From Lachnospiraceae bacterium (GTDB lineage Bacteria; Bacillota_A; Clostridia; Lachnospirales; Lachnospiraceae): a stretch of 10,817 nucleotides of DNA. The translations under genes were made by a program, and so were the position numbers. Each line of letters begins with the position of its first letter. Within the stretch, counting starts at the first letter, position 1. Below, one piece after another: positions 1 through 7,939 of the stretch. The stretch spans positions 1-10,817 of the forward strand of contig JAFRYJ010000124.1 of the NCBI GenBank assembly GCA_017437705.1, given 5' to 3'. The notes beneath the pieces are model-generated. The model made no database searches. It was not told where the DNA came from and saw only the letters and a program-made list of their open reading frames with translations.

Positions 1-1
1 C

Positions 2-46
2 AAGGGATACGATGTTATCTCAGCCATCAAGTACGAAGGCAAATAA
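2..46 (+). CDS. apt: C-terminal end of adenine phosphoribosyltransferase (partial)
   Basis: Only the last 14 codons and the TAA stop are in the window; the rest lies upstream. The residues read KGYDVISAIKYEGK, which resembles the C-terminal strand of Firmicute adenine phosphoribosyltransferases (a GYDV..L/I..Y pattern after the final helix). That enzyme makes AMP from adenine and PRPP in the cytoplasm. The assignment rests on this short match and on context: apt lies directly before rel in many Firmicutes, as in Bacillus subtilis. The 83-nt gap to rel holds no clear terminator, so co-transcription with rel is plausible but inferred. Another gene with a similar tail cannot be excluded. Confidence 0.6.
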   Translation, partial: KGYDVISAIKYEGK

Positions 47-129
47 TACATAAAAGCCGCGAAGAACGCGGAAAATGCAGCAGCCTGCGAACGGGGCATC
101 TGTAAGTCTTTGGGAAAGGAGGAAGCGTC

Positions 130-2430
130 ATGAAAGAATTCAACGAAAAAGAAGCGGATTATATAGACGTCGAAGGTGACCAGCTGGAATCCTTCGAGCT
201 TGTGCGCACGGAAGATTTCGAAACGCCCTCCAGCATCTACGCGAGGCTTACGGACAAGGTGAAGGAGTATCACCCCTCGGATGATGTCACCCAGATCGAC
301 AAGGCCTACAGGCTGGCGGAAAAGGCCCATGCGGACCAGATGAGGAAGTCGGGTGAGCCCTACATCATCCATCCCCTCTGCGTGGCCCTTATACTGGCCG
401 ACCTGGAGCTGGACAAGGAGACCATCATCGCAGCCCTTCTTCATGATGCCGCGGAGGACACGGACGTCACCATGGAGGAGATCGAGGAGCAGTTCGGGAA
501 AGAAGTGGCATCACTGGTGGACGGCGTTACAAAGCTGGGCCAGGTGAGCTACATTTCCGACAAGGTGGAGATGCAGGCTGAGAACCTGCGGAAGATGTTC
601 CTGGCGATGGCCAAGGATATCCGTGTCATCCTTATCAAGCTGGCGGACAGGCTGCACAACATGCGTACCCTCAAATACATGACTCCCCAGAAGCAGAAGG
701 AAAAGGCAAGGGAGACCATCGACATTTATTCGCCCATCGCCCGGAGGCTCGGTATTTCGAGGCTCAAGGTGGAGCTGGACGATCTGTCCCTGCGTTATCT
801 CGAGCCGGAGGTATACTTCGATCTGGCGGAAAAGATATCCGCGACCAAGGCGGAAAGGGAGAGTTATGTAAGAAGGCTCATGGTCGATGTCGAGAAGGTC
901 ATGATGGACGGTGAGATCGACTGCGAGATCAGCGGAAGGGTAAAGCATTTCTTCAGCATCTACAGGAAGATGGTGAACCAGGGCAAGACCCTGGACGAGA
1001 TATACGATCTGTTTGCGCTCCGCATCGTGGTGGAGAACATCAAGGACTGCTATGCAGCCCTGGGCCTCATCCACGAGAAATACACTCCAGTGCCCGGCAG
1101 GTTCAAGGACTATATAGCGATGCCCAAGGACAACATGTATCAGTCCCTTCATACCACCCTTATGGGTCCCGGCGGCAGGCCCTTCGAGATCCAGATAAGG
1201 ACGAAGGAGATGCACAAGATCGCCGAGTACGGTATCGCTGCTCACTGGAAATACAAGGAAGCGCCCGGGGAGAAGAACATAGAGAACAAGGAGGAGGCAA
1301 AGCTGACCTGGCTCCGTCAGATCCTTGAATGGCAGACGGACATGTCGGACAATGCCGAATTCATGAACCTCATCAGGAACGACCTCAACCTCTTCTCCGA
1401 TGATGTTTACTGCTTCACTCCCGCCGGCGATATAAAGAATCTTCCTGCGGGCTCCACGCCCATCGATTTCGCATATGCCATCCACAGTGCCGTCGGCAAC
1501 AGGATGGTGGGTGCAAGGGTAAACGGCCGTATCGAGAGGCTGGACTACAAGCTGAAGAACGGTGACAGGGTGGAGGTCATCACATCCCAGAATTCAAGGG
1601 GGCCCAGCCGCGACTGGCTCGGCATCGTAAAGAGCGCCCAGGCCAGGAGCAAGATCAATCAGTGGTTCAAATCCGAGAACAAGGAGGAGAACATCGAAAA
1701 GGGCCGCGAGATGATCCACGATTACTGCAAGGCCAAATCCATACCGGTAAACGAAATACTTATACCGGAGTATATGGACAAGGTACGGCAGAAATACGGC
1801 TTCAGGGACTGGGATGCGGTCTGCGCGGCCATCGGCCACGGCGGACTGAAGGAAGGCCAGGTCATCAACAAGATGGTCGACCTTTACACCAGGGATAAGA
1901 AGAAGGTCATCACCGACGAGGACATCCTTGCGGAGAATTCCGTAAGGCATACAACAAACCGGCAGAAGAATAAAAACGGCATCATCATAAAGGGAATGAC
2001 TGATGTAGCAGCGCATCTTTCCAGATGCTGCAATCCTGTGCCGGGCGATGAGATCATAGGTTTCATAACAAGGGGAAGAGGAGTTTCCGTACACCGTACG
2101 GACTGCGTGAATATCATAAATGTCAGCCCTGCGGAGAAATTCAGGCTCATCGAGGCGGAATGGGAATCCTCCGGCGAGAATTCCGACGACATGTATACGG
2201 CGGACATCAGGGTCTATGTATACAACAGGGTCGGAGCGCTTGTTTCGGTGGCCAGGGTCTTTACGGAAAACGACATCAATATCCTTTCCATGACAACCAA
2301 CGCCACCAAGGGAGAGAGAGCCTCGATCGACATGTCCTTCGATGTAAAGGACAGGGCGGAGCTGACAAAGATAATGGACAAGCTGAGACAGGTGGATATG
2401 GTAATAGACATCAAGAGATCCAAGGGATAA
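130..2430 (+). CDS. rel: Bifunctional (p)ppGpp synthetase/hydrolase (Rel/SpoT family)
   Basis: This cytoplasmic enzyme makes (p)ppGpp from ATP and GTP/GDP during amino acid starvation and hydrolyses it when conditions improve. The 766 aa match a full-length long RSH protein. An N-terminal HD hydrolase domain shows H81, the H105-D106 pair in LLHDAAEDTD and the DRLHNMRT motif at 173-180. The synthetase domain follows at about 250-375. It carries RFKD at 324-327, the RXKD signature of bifunctional enzymes (EXDD in monofunctional RelA), and YQSLHTT at 337-343. A TGS domain spans about 424-485, a conserved-cysteine segment (SRCCNPVPGD) 631-640, and a C-terminal ACT domain about 688-766. All motifs for both activities are intact. 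The ATG is set by AAAGGAGG at 115-122, 7 nt upstream. The first ~50 residues are acidic and poorly conserved. The next gene starts 9 nt after the stop. Confidence 0.97.
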   Translation: MKEFNEKEADYIDVEGDQLESFELVRTEDFETPSSIYARLTDKVKEYHPSDDVTQIDKAYRLAEKAHADQMRKSGEPYIIHPLCVALILADLELDKETIIAALLHDAAEDTDVTMEEIEEQFGKEVASLVDGVTKLGQVSYISDKVEMQAENLRKMFLAMAKDIRVILIKLADRLHNMRTLKYMTPQKQKEKARETIDIYSPIARRLGISRLKVELDDLSLRYLEPEVYFDLAEKISATKAERESYVRRLMVDVEKVMMDGEIDCEISGRVKHFFSIYRKMVNQGKTLDEIYDLFALRIVVENIKDCYAALGLIHEKYTPVPGRFKDYIAMPKDNMYQSLHTTLMGPGGRPFEIQIRTKEMHKIAEYGIAAHWKYKEAPGEKNIENKEEAKLTWLRQILEWQTDMSDNAEFMNLIRNDLNLFSDDVYCFTPAGDIKNLPAGSTPIDFAYAIHSAVGNRMVGARVNGRIERLDYKLKNGDRVEVITSQNSRGPSRDWLGIVKSAQARSKINQWFKSENKEENIEKGREMIHDYCKAKSIPVNEILIPEYMDKVRQKYGFRDWDAVCAAIGHGGLKEGQVINKMVDLYTRDKKKVITDEDILAENSVRHTTNRQKNKNGIIIKGMTDVAAHLSRCCNPVPGDEIIGFITRGRGVSVHRTDCVNIINVSPAEKFRLIEAEWESSGENSDDMYTADIRVYVYNRVGALVSVARVFTENDINILSMTTNATKGERASIDMSFDVKDRAELTKIMDKLRQVDMVIDIKRSKG

Positions 2431-2439
2431 GGAGGAAGT

Positions 2440-3078
2440 ATGGCTGTAAGAGCGGATTACATGGCTTTGGGACCCATGGGGGCCAACTGCATCATGACGG
2501 TTAATACGGATACCATGGAGACGGTCATCTTCGATCCCGGCGGAGATCTGGACAGGCTGGAGGAGTATCTTTCAAGACAGGGCTACAGACCGGCGGCCAT
2601 CGTTCTGACCCACGGACATTTCGACCATATAATGGCGGTAGAGGGGCTCAAGGAAAAGTACGGCATCCCGGTATACGCAATGGAGCCGGAAGCGGAGCTT
2701 CTGAGGGATCCCATGCTGAACCTTTCATACGACCTGGGCTTCGGCCAGTCGATAATTCCGGACGTCCTTTTAAGGGACGGCGAGGACCTTACTATCTGCG
2801 GCATAGATTTCAAGGTCATGCTCACACCTGGCCACACCTCCGGCAGCGGATGCTTCTACTGCCCGGAAGGCGAATTCCTGATATCGGGCGATACGCTTTT
2901 TAAAGGAAGCGTCGGGCGTACAGATTTCCCCACGGGAAATACTAGAGATATTATAAATTCGTGCAAGAACATACTTTTCAAACTTCCGGAGGAGACAGTC
3001 GTCTATCCGGGGCACGAGGGTCTGACAACCATCGGCTTTGAGAAGATGTTCAATTTCATAAACGATTACGATTTTTAA
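2440..3078 (+). CDS. MBL-fold metallo-hydrolase (glyoxalase II-like)
   Basis: A 212-aa metallo-beta-lactamase-fold hydrolase of the hydroxyacylglutathione hydrolase-like group. The metal ligands are visible: the H58xH60xD62H63 motif in THGHFDH, H132 in TPGHTSGS, D151 in SGDTLF and H192 in YPGHE. The length fits the short bacterial glyoxalase II-like proteins, which lack the long helical C-terminal domain of true glyoxalase II. Substrate cannot be predicted; this family includes many thioester and lactone hydrolases of unknown role. GGAGGA at 2431-2436 lies immediately after the rel stop and serves this ATG, so the gene is almost certainly translated from the same mRNA as rel. Downstream is an intrinsic terminator. 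A homologue sits between rel and hemZ in many Clostridia, from memory. There is no signal peptide, so it should be cytoplasmic. Confidence 0.93.
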   Translation: MAVRADYMALGPMGANCIMTVNTDTMETVIFDPGGDLDRLEEYLSRQGYRPAAIVLTHGHFDHIMAVEGLKEKYGIPVYAMEPEAELLRDPMLNLSYDLGFGQSIIPDVLLRDGEDLTICGIDFKVMLTPGHTSGSGCFYCPEGEFLISGDTLFKGSVGRTDFPTGNTRDIINSCKNILFKLPEETVVYPGHEGLTTIGFEKMFNFINDYDF

Positions 3079-3121
3079 TAACGCCGGAGCGTCCGGCAGA
3101 CATATACGCTTCGTATACAGG

Positions 3122-3149
3122 ACAGACGGCATGATGCCGTCTGTTTTTT
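3122..3149 (+). terminator. Intrinsic terminator after rel-MBL transcript
   Basis: A perfect 10-bp stem, ACAGACGGCA at 3122-3131 with TGCCGTCTGT at 3135-3144, encloses a 3-nt loop and runs directly into a six-T tract (3144-3149). This is a textbook rho-independent terminator, 44 nt after the hydrolase stop. Confidence 0.93.
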
Positions 3150-3218
3150 GAACCGCTGCAGCTCCGGAGGCTGCGGTTCATGAGCAATTCAGCAAAGCGG
3201 AATACGAATTTCCGCTTT
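3150..3218. other. Two further hairpins between terminator and hemZ
   Basis: Immediately after the terminator T-tract, GAACCG (3150-3155) pairs with CGGTTC (3174-3179), with an inner CAGC/GCTG helix. A second hairpin pairs AAAGCGGAA (3194-3202) with TTCCGCTTT (3210-3218). Neither is followed by a T-tract. They could lie in the hemZ leader, if a promoter precedes them, or simply be the remains of a multi-hairpin 3' end. No riboswitch or T-box consensus was recognised. The stems are seen in the sequence; any role is inference. Confidence 0.5.
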
Positions 3219-3268
3219 ACAAGAAGAAATAAGGACTGAAAACGACGGTACAGGAGGAAGACGTAAGG

Positions 3269-4720
3269 ATGCTCTCCCTTGAAATAAATAATACGACCGA
3301 CAGAAAGCAGGAGCATTACGAAAACGAGATAAAGTGGCTCCTGAAGGCATTTTTCAAAAACGAGGAGATAGCTGCCGGCAGCAGCGATGCGGGGATACGA
3401 ATAACGGCAGATCTTAATGCCGGGACCGTCGGTATTAAGATAGAAGGCCCTGACGGAGAGCGGGAGAGCCTGTGCTCAACCTGGGATATAAAGGACGACA
3501 GCGCCGCCAAGGACATCATGAAGAGAACGGTCTACGGAGCATGCTCAGCCTTTACGGGTAAAAAGCTTCCCTGGGGCACGCTTACCGGTATAAGGCCCGT
3601 TAAGCGGATGACCTCTCTTATGGAGCAGGGTCTTACGGAGGAGCAGCTATACGAAAAATACCGTGAGGAATACTTTATCTCCGACGGGAAATTCCGCCTC
3701 TGCTACGAGACTGCAGTGAACGAAAACCGCATACTCTCGGGGCTGGACTACAAGAACGAGTACAGCTTTTACGCGGGGGTACCCTTCTGCAGGACCATCT
3801 GCGAATACTGTTCCTTCGCATCATCGCCCATAGCGCCCTACAGGAAGCGTATAGGGGAATTCCTGGATGCCTTCGAAAAGGAAGCGGAGGCCATATCGGA
3901 AATGATGAAGGGCAGGCGTATGACGACCGCCTATGTGGGCGGCGGCACGCCGGTATCGCTTGATACGGAGGATCTCAGGAGGTTCTTAACGACACTTACG
4001 GGGAATTTCGATATTGCCGGAACAAGGGAGTTCACGGTGGAGGCCGGCAGGGCCGATTCTATCGACGAGGAGAAGCTGGCGGTGCTCAAAGACTTCGGCG
4101 TAAACAGGATATCCATAAATCCCCAGACAATGAACGATGCGACTTTAAGAAGGATAGGCCGCGATCATACGGCTCAGCAGGTAAGGGATGCATTTCACCT
4201 TGCCCGGTCCATGGGCTTTGACAATATAAACATGGATACCATCATAGGCCTCTCCGGCGAAACGGCGGACGACGTTAAATACACCATGGACGAGATAATC
4301 AAGCTGTCGCCGGATTCGCTGACGGTCCATTCGCTGGCCGTTAAGCGTGCGGCGAGGCTGAACACGGAGGGCGACTTCAGGCAGGAGACGGATGCATCAG
4401 TAACTGAGCGGATGATGTCCATAGCCGCAGACGCCGCGGAAAGGATGGGCATGAAGCCCTATTATCTATACCGTCAGAAAAATATGGCTGGAGAGCAGGA
4501 GAACACCGGCTATGCCGTTTACGGGAAGGAATGCCTTTACAATATACTGATGATGGAGGAGAAGCAGGACATCATCGCATTATCCTGCTCCGGCTCGACG
4601 AAGCTTATGAACGGCGATCAGATAACCCGTGTGGAAAACGTGAAATCCGTTAAGGATTATATCGAGAGGATCGATGAAATGATCGGGAGGAAGCGGGAGG
4701 TCCTTGCGGGCAGATACTGA
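3269..4720 (+). CDS. hemZ: Radical SAM coproporphyrinogen III dehydrogenase-like protein HemZ
   Basis: A 483-aa radical SAM protein of the HemZ branch of the HemN/HemW superfamily. These proteins use a [4Fe-4S] cluster and S-adenosylmethionine; oxygen-independent oxidation of coproporphyrinogen III is the annotated reaction, though biochemical proof for HemZ is limited. The cluster motif is C174-x3-C178-x2-C181 in PFCRTICEYCSF, followed by GGGTP at 224-228 (SAM binding). HemZ hallmarks are the N-terminal extension with WGTLTGIRPVK at 102-112 and the C-terminal YYLYRQKNMAGEQENTGY at 398-415, which separate it from HemW. The length suits the family. The start is supported by AGGAGG at 3252-3257, 11 nt upstream, a somewhat long spacing. 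No other heme-pathway gene is in the window. The gene normally lies in the rel/aspS neighbourhood of Clostridia, so position supports the call. Confidence 0.93.
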   Translation: MLSLEINNTTDRKQEHYENEIKWLLKAFFKNEEIAAGSSDAGIRITADLNAGTVGIKIEGPDGERESLCSTWDIKDDSAAKDIMKRTVYGACSAFTGKKLPWGTLTGIRPVKRMTSLMEQGLTEEQLYEKYREEYFISDGKFRLCYETAVNENRILSGLDYKNEYSFYAGVPFCRTICEYCSFASSPIAPYRKRIGEFLDAFEKEAEAISEMMKGRRMTTAYVGGGTPVSLDTEDLRRFLTTLTGNFDIAGTREFTVEAGRADSIDEEKLAVLKDFGVNRISINPQTMNDATLRRIGRDHTAQQVRDAFHLARSMGFDNINMDTIIGLSGETADDVKYTMDEIIKLSPDSLTVHSLAVKRAARLNTEGDFRQETDASVTERMMSIAADAAERMGMKPYYLYRQKNMAGEQENTGYAVYGKECLYNILMMEEKQDIIALSCSGSTKLMNGDQITRVENVKSVKDYIERIDEMIGRKREVLAGRY

Positions 4721-4784
4721 TGATGCGCCGGTTGCAGCACTGAAATAAATACCAAATAACAGGCTCATTTTCCGAAATAAGTAT

Positions 4785-4790
4785 TATAAT
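4785..4790 (+). promoter_or_regulatory. Possible -10 element ahead of the flavodoxin-like gene
   Basis: A perfect TATAAT lies in an AT-rich stretch 29 nt before the flavodoxin-like start codon. At 16-18 nt upstream the sequence (around GGCTCA) does not resemble TTGACA, so a sigma-A promoter is plausible but only half supported. The AT-rich composition contrasts with the flanking coding sequence. Confidence 0.4.
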
Positions 4791-4819
4791 AAAATACAGA
4801 CAAAACCGGGGAGGATCAC

Positions 4820-5308
4820 ATGAAGCTTTCAGTCATCTACGATTCAAAGACGGACAACACGAAAACGGTGGCAGGCTACATCGTAAACGGCATGGAGCAG
4901 GTGCCGGGAATCGAAGCCATGGCCTTTTCCATTACGGATGTGGATACGGATTTCGTAAAGGAGAGCGTCGGCGTGGTATTCGGATCGCCCACGTACTGCG
5001 CAGGCCCCACAGCGGACTTTTACAAATGGATGGAGCAGGATGCAAAGGTGCTGGGCCTTGCGGGAAAGCTGGGCGGAGTATTTGCCACAGGCAGGTTCAT
5101 ACACGGCGGCGAGGACATCAACATGATGACGATCATTTCCCATATGCTTGTAAGGGGTATGATGGTCTACTCGGGAGGCGGAGCCTTCGGCGATCCCGTC
5201 ATCCATGTGGGCCCGGTGGAGATAAGTCCCGATGCGGAGGACTTCAGGGAACTTTTTGAGATATACGGCAAACGTTTTGCCGGCCAGGCGGTAAAGACAT
5301 TCGGATAA
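4820..5308 (+). CDS. Flavodoxin-like / NADPH-dependent FMN reductase-type protein
   Basis: A 162-aa single-domain protein with the flavodoxin fold pattern, expected to bind FMN and carry electrons or reduce quinones or other acceptors in the cytoplasm. The N-terminal strand MKLSVIYDS leads into the phosphate-binding loop SKTDNTKTV at 9-17. GSPTYCAGPTADFYKWM at 55-71 is the first isoalloxazine-side loop, and ATGRFIHGGED at 89-99 the second, an arrangement like WrbA-type proteins, although the sequence is too diverged to name it WrbA. There is no signal peptide or membrane segment. GGGAGG at 4808-4814 supports the start. The next gene, 4-hydroxybutyrate dehydrogenase, begins about 75 nt later with no terminator between them, so they may be co-transcribed; a functional link is unproven. 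Confidence 0.85.
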   Translation: MKLSVIYDSKTDNTKTVAGYIVNGMEQVPGIEAMAFSITDVDTDFVKESVGVVFGSPTYCAGPTADFYKWMEQDAKVLGLAGKLGGVFATGRFIHGGEDINMMTIISHMLVRGMMVYSGGGAFGDPVIHVGPVEISPDAEDFRELFEIYGKRFAGQAVKTFG

Positions 5309-5371
5309 GCCGGGCAGGCAGATGTAATAAATGCAATCAAGGCGGTGCGGAAGCATCACCCGTATAAAATT

Positions 5372-5379
5372 AGGAGGTG
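5372..5379 (+). promoter_or_regulatory. Strong ribosome binding site that fixes the dehydrogenase start
   Basis: AGGAGGTG is complementary to the 3' end of 16S rRNA over its whole length and sits 5 nt before the ATG at 5385. It argues against the in-frame upstream ATG at 5331, which has no such site and would add 18 residues that do not resemble the family's N-terminus. Confidence 0.85.
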
Positions 5380-5384
5380 TAACA

Positions 5385-6497
5385 ATGAAACAGCTGATGA
5401 TCAGACCGACGATCCACAAATTCGCAACGGCCAAAGAATTTGCAGAGGAGTTTAAGATCGGCAAGGGAGATCTCGTAGTAACGAATGAGTACATTTATGA
5501 GCCTTTCTTCGGCGGACTGGGACTGGAGTGCGACACGATATTCCAGGAGAAGTACGGCAAGGGCGAGCCTTCGGACGAGATGGTAGAGGCAATGTACAAG
5601 GATATCAAGGGCGAGTACAAGCGTGTGTTCGGTATCGGCGGCGGTACAGTCATCGATATCGCAAAGCTTTTCGCACTTAAATATACAAGCCCCGTTCTGG
5701 ACCTGTATGACGGCAAGCTGGATATAATCAAGGACAAGAAGCTCGTTCTCGTTCCCACCACCTGCGGTACGGGATCGGAGGTAACGAACATCTCCATCCT
5801 CGCACTCGTTAGCCGCAGCACGAAGAAGGGTCTTGCAGTCGACGCTCTTTACGCCGATGATGCAGTTCTCGTTCCCGAGCTTGTAAAGGGACTTCCTTTC
5901 TTCTTCTTCTCCACCAGCGCCATCGACGCCCTTATCCATTCCGTAGAGTCCAGCCTTTCACCCAAGGCATCGGACCTTACGAAGATGTTCGGCTACAAGG
6001 CAATGGACAAGATCCTCAGAAGCTTTATGGTAATAGCAGAAAAAGGCGAGGATGCAAGATTCGACCTGCTTGACGACCTGCTTGATGCCAGCACCTATGC
6101 AGGCATCGCCTTCGGCAATGCGGGCTGTGCGGCAGTTCATGCGACCAGCTATCCTCTTGGAGCTACATTCCATGTTCCTCACGGCGAGTCAAACTATGCA
6201 ATGTTCACCACCGTAATGAAGAACTACATGGAGATCAAACAGGACGGCGAGATCGCTGTGCTCAACAAGTTCATCGCTGACATCCTGGGCTGTGAGATCG
6301 ACAATGTATATGACGAGCTGGAGAAGCTTGTGAACCACCTTATCCAGAAGAAGGCGCTTCAAGAGTACGGCATGACGGAAGAGCAGATCGATGAGTTCGC
6401 CGATTCCGTTCTTGCAAACCAGCAGAGACTTCTTGCAAACAACTTCGTTCCTCTTGACAGAGACAGGATCGTAAAGATCTACAAAGAAGCATTCTGA
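5385..6497 (+). CDS. 4hbD: 4-hydroxybutyrate dehydrogenase (iron-dependent alcohol dehydrogenase family)
   Basis: A 370-aa group III (iron-type) alcohol dehydrogenase closely resembling, from memory, Clostridium kluyveri 4-hydroxybutyrate dehydrogenase. Shared segments include the start region (H-F-T-EFA-EF), EKYGKGEPSDEM at 55-66, TTCGTGSEVTNISI at 125-138, YAGIAFGNAG at 238-247 and QQRLLANN at 346-353. The enzyme interconverts succinate semialdehyde and 4-hydroxybutyrate with NAD(H), a step in succinate- or 4-aminobutyrate-to-butyrate fermentation. The nucleotide-binding GIGGGTVID is at 83-91. The metal ligands are D181, H185, H252 and H266, with spacing like other family members. Arg codons are mostly AGA or CGN, with one AGG, unlike rel; with the strong ribosome site this suggests high expression. 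The partner enzymes (succinate semialdehyde dehydrogenase, CoA transferase, dehydratase) are not in the window. A terminator hairpin follows the stop. Confidence 0.92.
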   Translation: MKQLMIRPTIHKFATAKEFAEEFKIGKGDLVVTNEYIYEPFFGGLGLECDTIFQEKYGKGEPSDEMVEAMYKDIKGEYKRVFGIGGGTVIDIAKLFALKYTSPVLDLYDGKLDIIKDKKLVLVPTTCGTGSEVTNISILALVSRSTKKGLAVDALYADDAVLVPELVKGLPFFFFSTSAIDALIHSVESSLSPKASDLTKMFGYKAMDKILRSFMVIAEKGEDARFDLLDDLLDASTYAGIAFGNAGCAAVHATSYPLGATFHVPHGESNYAMFTTVMKNYMEIKQDGEIAVLNKFIADILGCEIDNVYDELEKLVNHLIQKKALQEYGMTEEQIDEFADSVLANQQRLLANNFVPLDRDRIVKIYKEAF

Positions 6498-6516
6498 TAA
6501 AAACTACAGAAAATGC

Positions 6517-6544
6517 AGGGGCTGACTTATGTCGGCCCCTCTTT
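6517..6544 (+). terminator. Intrinsic terminator after 4hbD
   Basis: AGGGGCTGAC (6517-6526) pairs with GTCGGCCCCT (6531-6540), 10 bp with one U-G wobble and a TTAT loop. A short T-rich stretch (CTTT) follows, so the tail is weak and some read-through into the lipoprotein gene is likely. An A-rich stretch precedes the stem. Confidence 0.75.
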
Positions 6545-6553
6545 GTGGTCATC

Positions 6554-6557
6554 GGAG
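6554..6557 (+). promoter_or_regulatory. Ribosome binding site that fixes the lipoprotein start
   Basis: GGAG lies 9 nt before the ATG at 6567. The alternative in-frame ATG at 6513 would begin inside the 4hbD terminator and bury the signal peptide behind 18 extra residues, so 6567 is the better start. Confidence 0.7.
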
Positions 6558-6566
6558 AACCGGCAA

Positions 6567-7874
6567 ATGAAAAAAACAGTTGTTATCCTGCTAATATTTG
6601 TAATGATGCTCACAGGCTGCAGTATGCTGCCTTCTTCAGATGAAAAAGGCGGATCTTCGTCAAAGGATTCGCTGTGGGGAAAGAAGTTTACGATCGAAAA
6701 GGTGCCTGTCCCCCAGGAAGCCTTCGATACGGGAGGCGCCGAAAAATGCTGGGGTATGACGCCGGACGGCGATGCCTTCCTTATGTCGGGAGGTGTGGTG
6801 CCTTATCTCTATGATCCCGAAACAAATACGGTGACACCGCTCATACCGGCGGATGATGTGACCCGGGAGACCATAAGGGAAGCATTAAAAAAACAGGCAC
6901 TGGACAGCGGGGATCTCGATCAGGCCGCCCTTCAGCACGAATACGAAAGGATCGATGCCCTCGAGGGCGAAGACCTTACGGAAGCAATGTGCACACAGAA
7001 GGGCGTTAACTACGGGCTGCGGGTCACGAGCTTTCAGTTTTATACCAACAGGAATTATATGCTTGCGTACAGCGCCAACATGAATGAGATCCTGATCGAC
7101 TGTTACACAGGATCATATTATTCTTTCGGCAGCGGTCACATAGCATCTGCAAAAGACGGAACGGCGCTCTATATTCCCGCAGGCCAGACGTCGGTCGTAG
7201 AGGTGCGGGATCTTTCGGTCGGCACCGTAACGGAGATAGATCTGGGTGACTGCGGCTTTGAATACGGAGCAGCCGTAAGGAGCGCTGTATTCCTTGACGA
7301 CGGCAGCATATGCGCCGTTATGCGTGATATGAAGCAGGATCTGAAAAACGGCGAAGCCTGCGTTCTTCTGATACGCGGTGAAAACGGGGAGAGCACGGCT
7401 TATCCCCTCGGAAATATCCTTTTCGGACGCGAGCCCGATATCATCATGCCGGTGGGGAACGACTATATCATCATGGCATCAACGGCATTTGCCAGGACAC
7501 AGCCCGTATATATGGTGGACAGGAAGGAAGGAGCGGTTTATCTTCTCGTAAGCAAAGATCAGAAGATTAAAGCCCTGCCTTTAAATGGGCATCTTGCGGA
7601 CAACAGCCTGCCGGAGGACATTTCTGATGAGGGAGCTCCGTTCATACCGCTGCAGTCAATGTCGGACGGAGAGACGATGCTGCTCTGGGGCCTGGATGTG
7701 CCCGGAGAGATGCTTCTTTATCATCCGTCCACAAGGGAGACACAGAGCCTTGCAGATCCTGAGTATAACGGATTCCCTTCGCCGATCTATTTCAACGGCA
7801 ACCGCTATGACCGCTTCTGGATGAACAGCTGGAACGATTTTACGGATTATACGCAGATAACGATAACGGAGTGA
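6567..7874 (+). CDS. Putative secreted lipoprotein, function unknown
   Basis: A 435-aa predicted lipoprotein. From the chosen start, MKK is followed by a hydrophobic stretch (residues 4-14) and the lipobox LTGC with the lipidated Cys at 18. Export and anchoring on the outer face of the cytoplasmic membrane are therefore expected. A Ser/Lys/Gly-rich linker runs to about 36. The mature part is rich in beta-strand and turn patterns. Short units of the form strand-YLYDPETNTVTPL (about 92-104), VVEVRDLSVGTVTEIDL and LLYHPSTRETQSL recur, which suggests a beta-propeller-like fold of WD40/PQQ type; that is inference, not a recognised domain. One helical insert (DVTRETIREALKKQALDSGD) lies at about 110-129. 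No catalytic motif was recognised. It sits between the 4hbD terminator and an HD-domain gene 65 nt downstream. No strong promoter was seen, so it may depend on read-through. Confidence 0.8.
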   Translation: MKKTVVILLIFVMMLTGCSMLPSSDEKGGSSSKDSLWGKKFTIEKVPVPQEAFDTGGAEKCWGMTPDGDAFLMSGGVVPYLYDPETNTVTPLIPADDVTRETIREALKKQALDSGDLDQAALQHEYERIDALEGEDLTEAMCTQKGVNYGLRVTSFQFYTNRNYMLAYSANMNEILIDCYTGSYYSFGSGHIASAKDGTALYIPAGQTSVVEVRDLSVGTVTEIDLGDCGFEYGAAVRSAVFLDDGSICAVMRDMKQDLKNGEACVLLIRGENGESTAYPLGNILFGREPDIIMPVGNDYIIMASTAFARTQPVYMVDRKEGAVYLLVSKDQKIKALPLNGHLADNSLPEDISDEGAPFIPLQSMSDGETMLLWGLDVPGEMLLYHPSTRETQSLADPEYNGFPSPIYFNGNRYDRFWMNSWNDFTDYTQITITE

Positions 7875-7939
7875 CGGAAAGCTTTTAAGAGCTGTCAGAT
7901 AAGGACGGCATCACGGATCATATTACAGGAGGAGAAAAA

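Noticed and set aside
57..71. Small GC-rich hairpin (CCGCG/CGCGG) between apt and rel
   Set aside because: The stem is only 5 bp and has no T-tract, so it is not a convincing terminator or leader element.
511..1485. A 324-codon open frame on the - strand, opposite rel
   Set aside because: It is antisense to the conserved HD and synthetase domains of rel, with no domain or start signal of its own.
3150..3268. T-box or known riboswitch in front of hemZ
   Set aside because: No T-box consensus, specifier-type stem or known riboswitch core was recognised; only simple hairpins are visible.
5361..5370. TATAAA-like -10 element before 4hbD
   Set aside because: No -35-like sequence lies at a suitable distance, and it sits only a few bases from the ribosome site, so the gene is more likely read from upstream.
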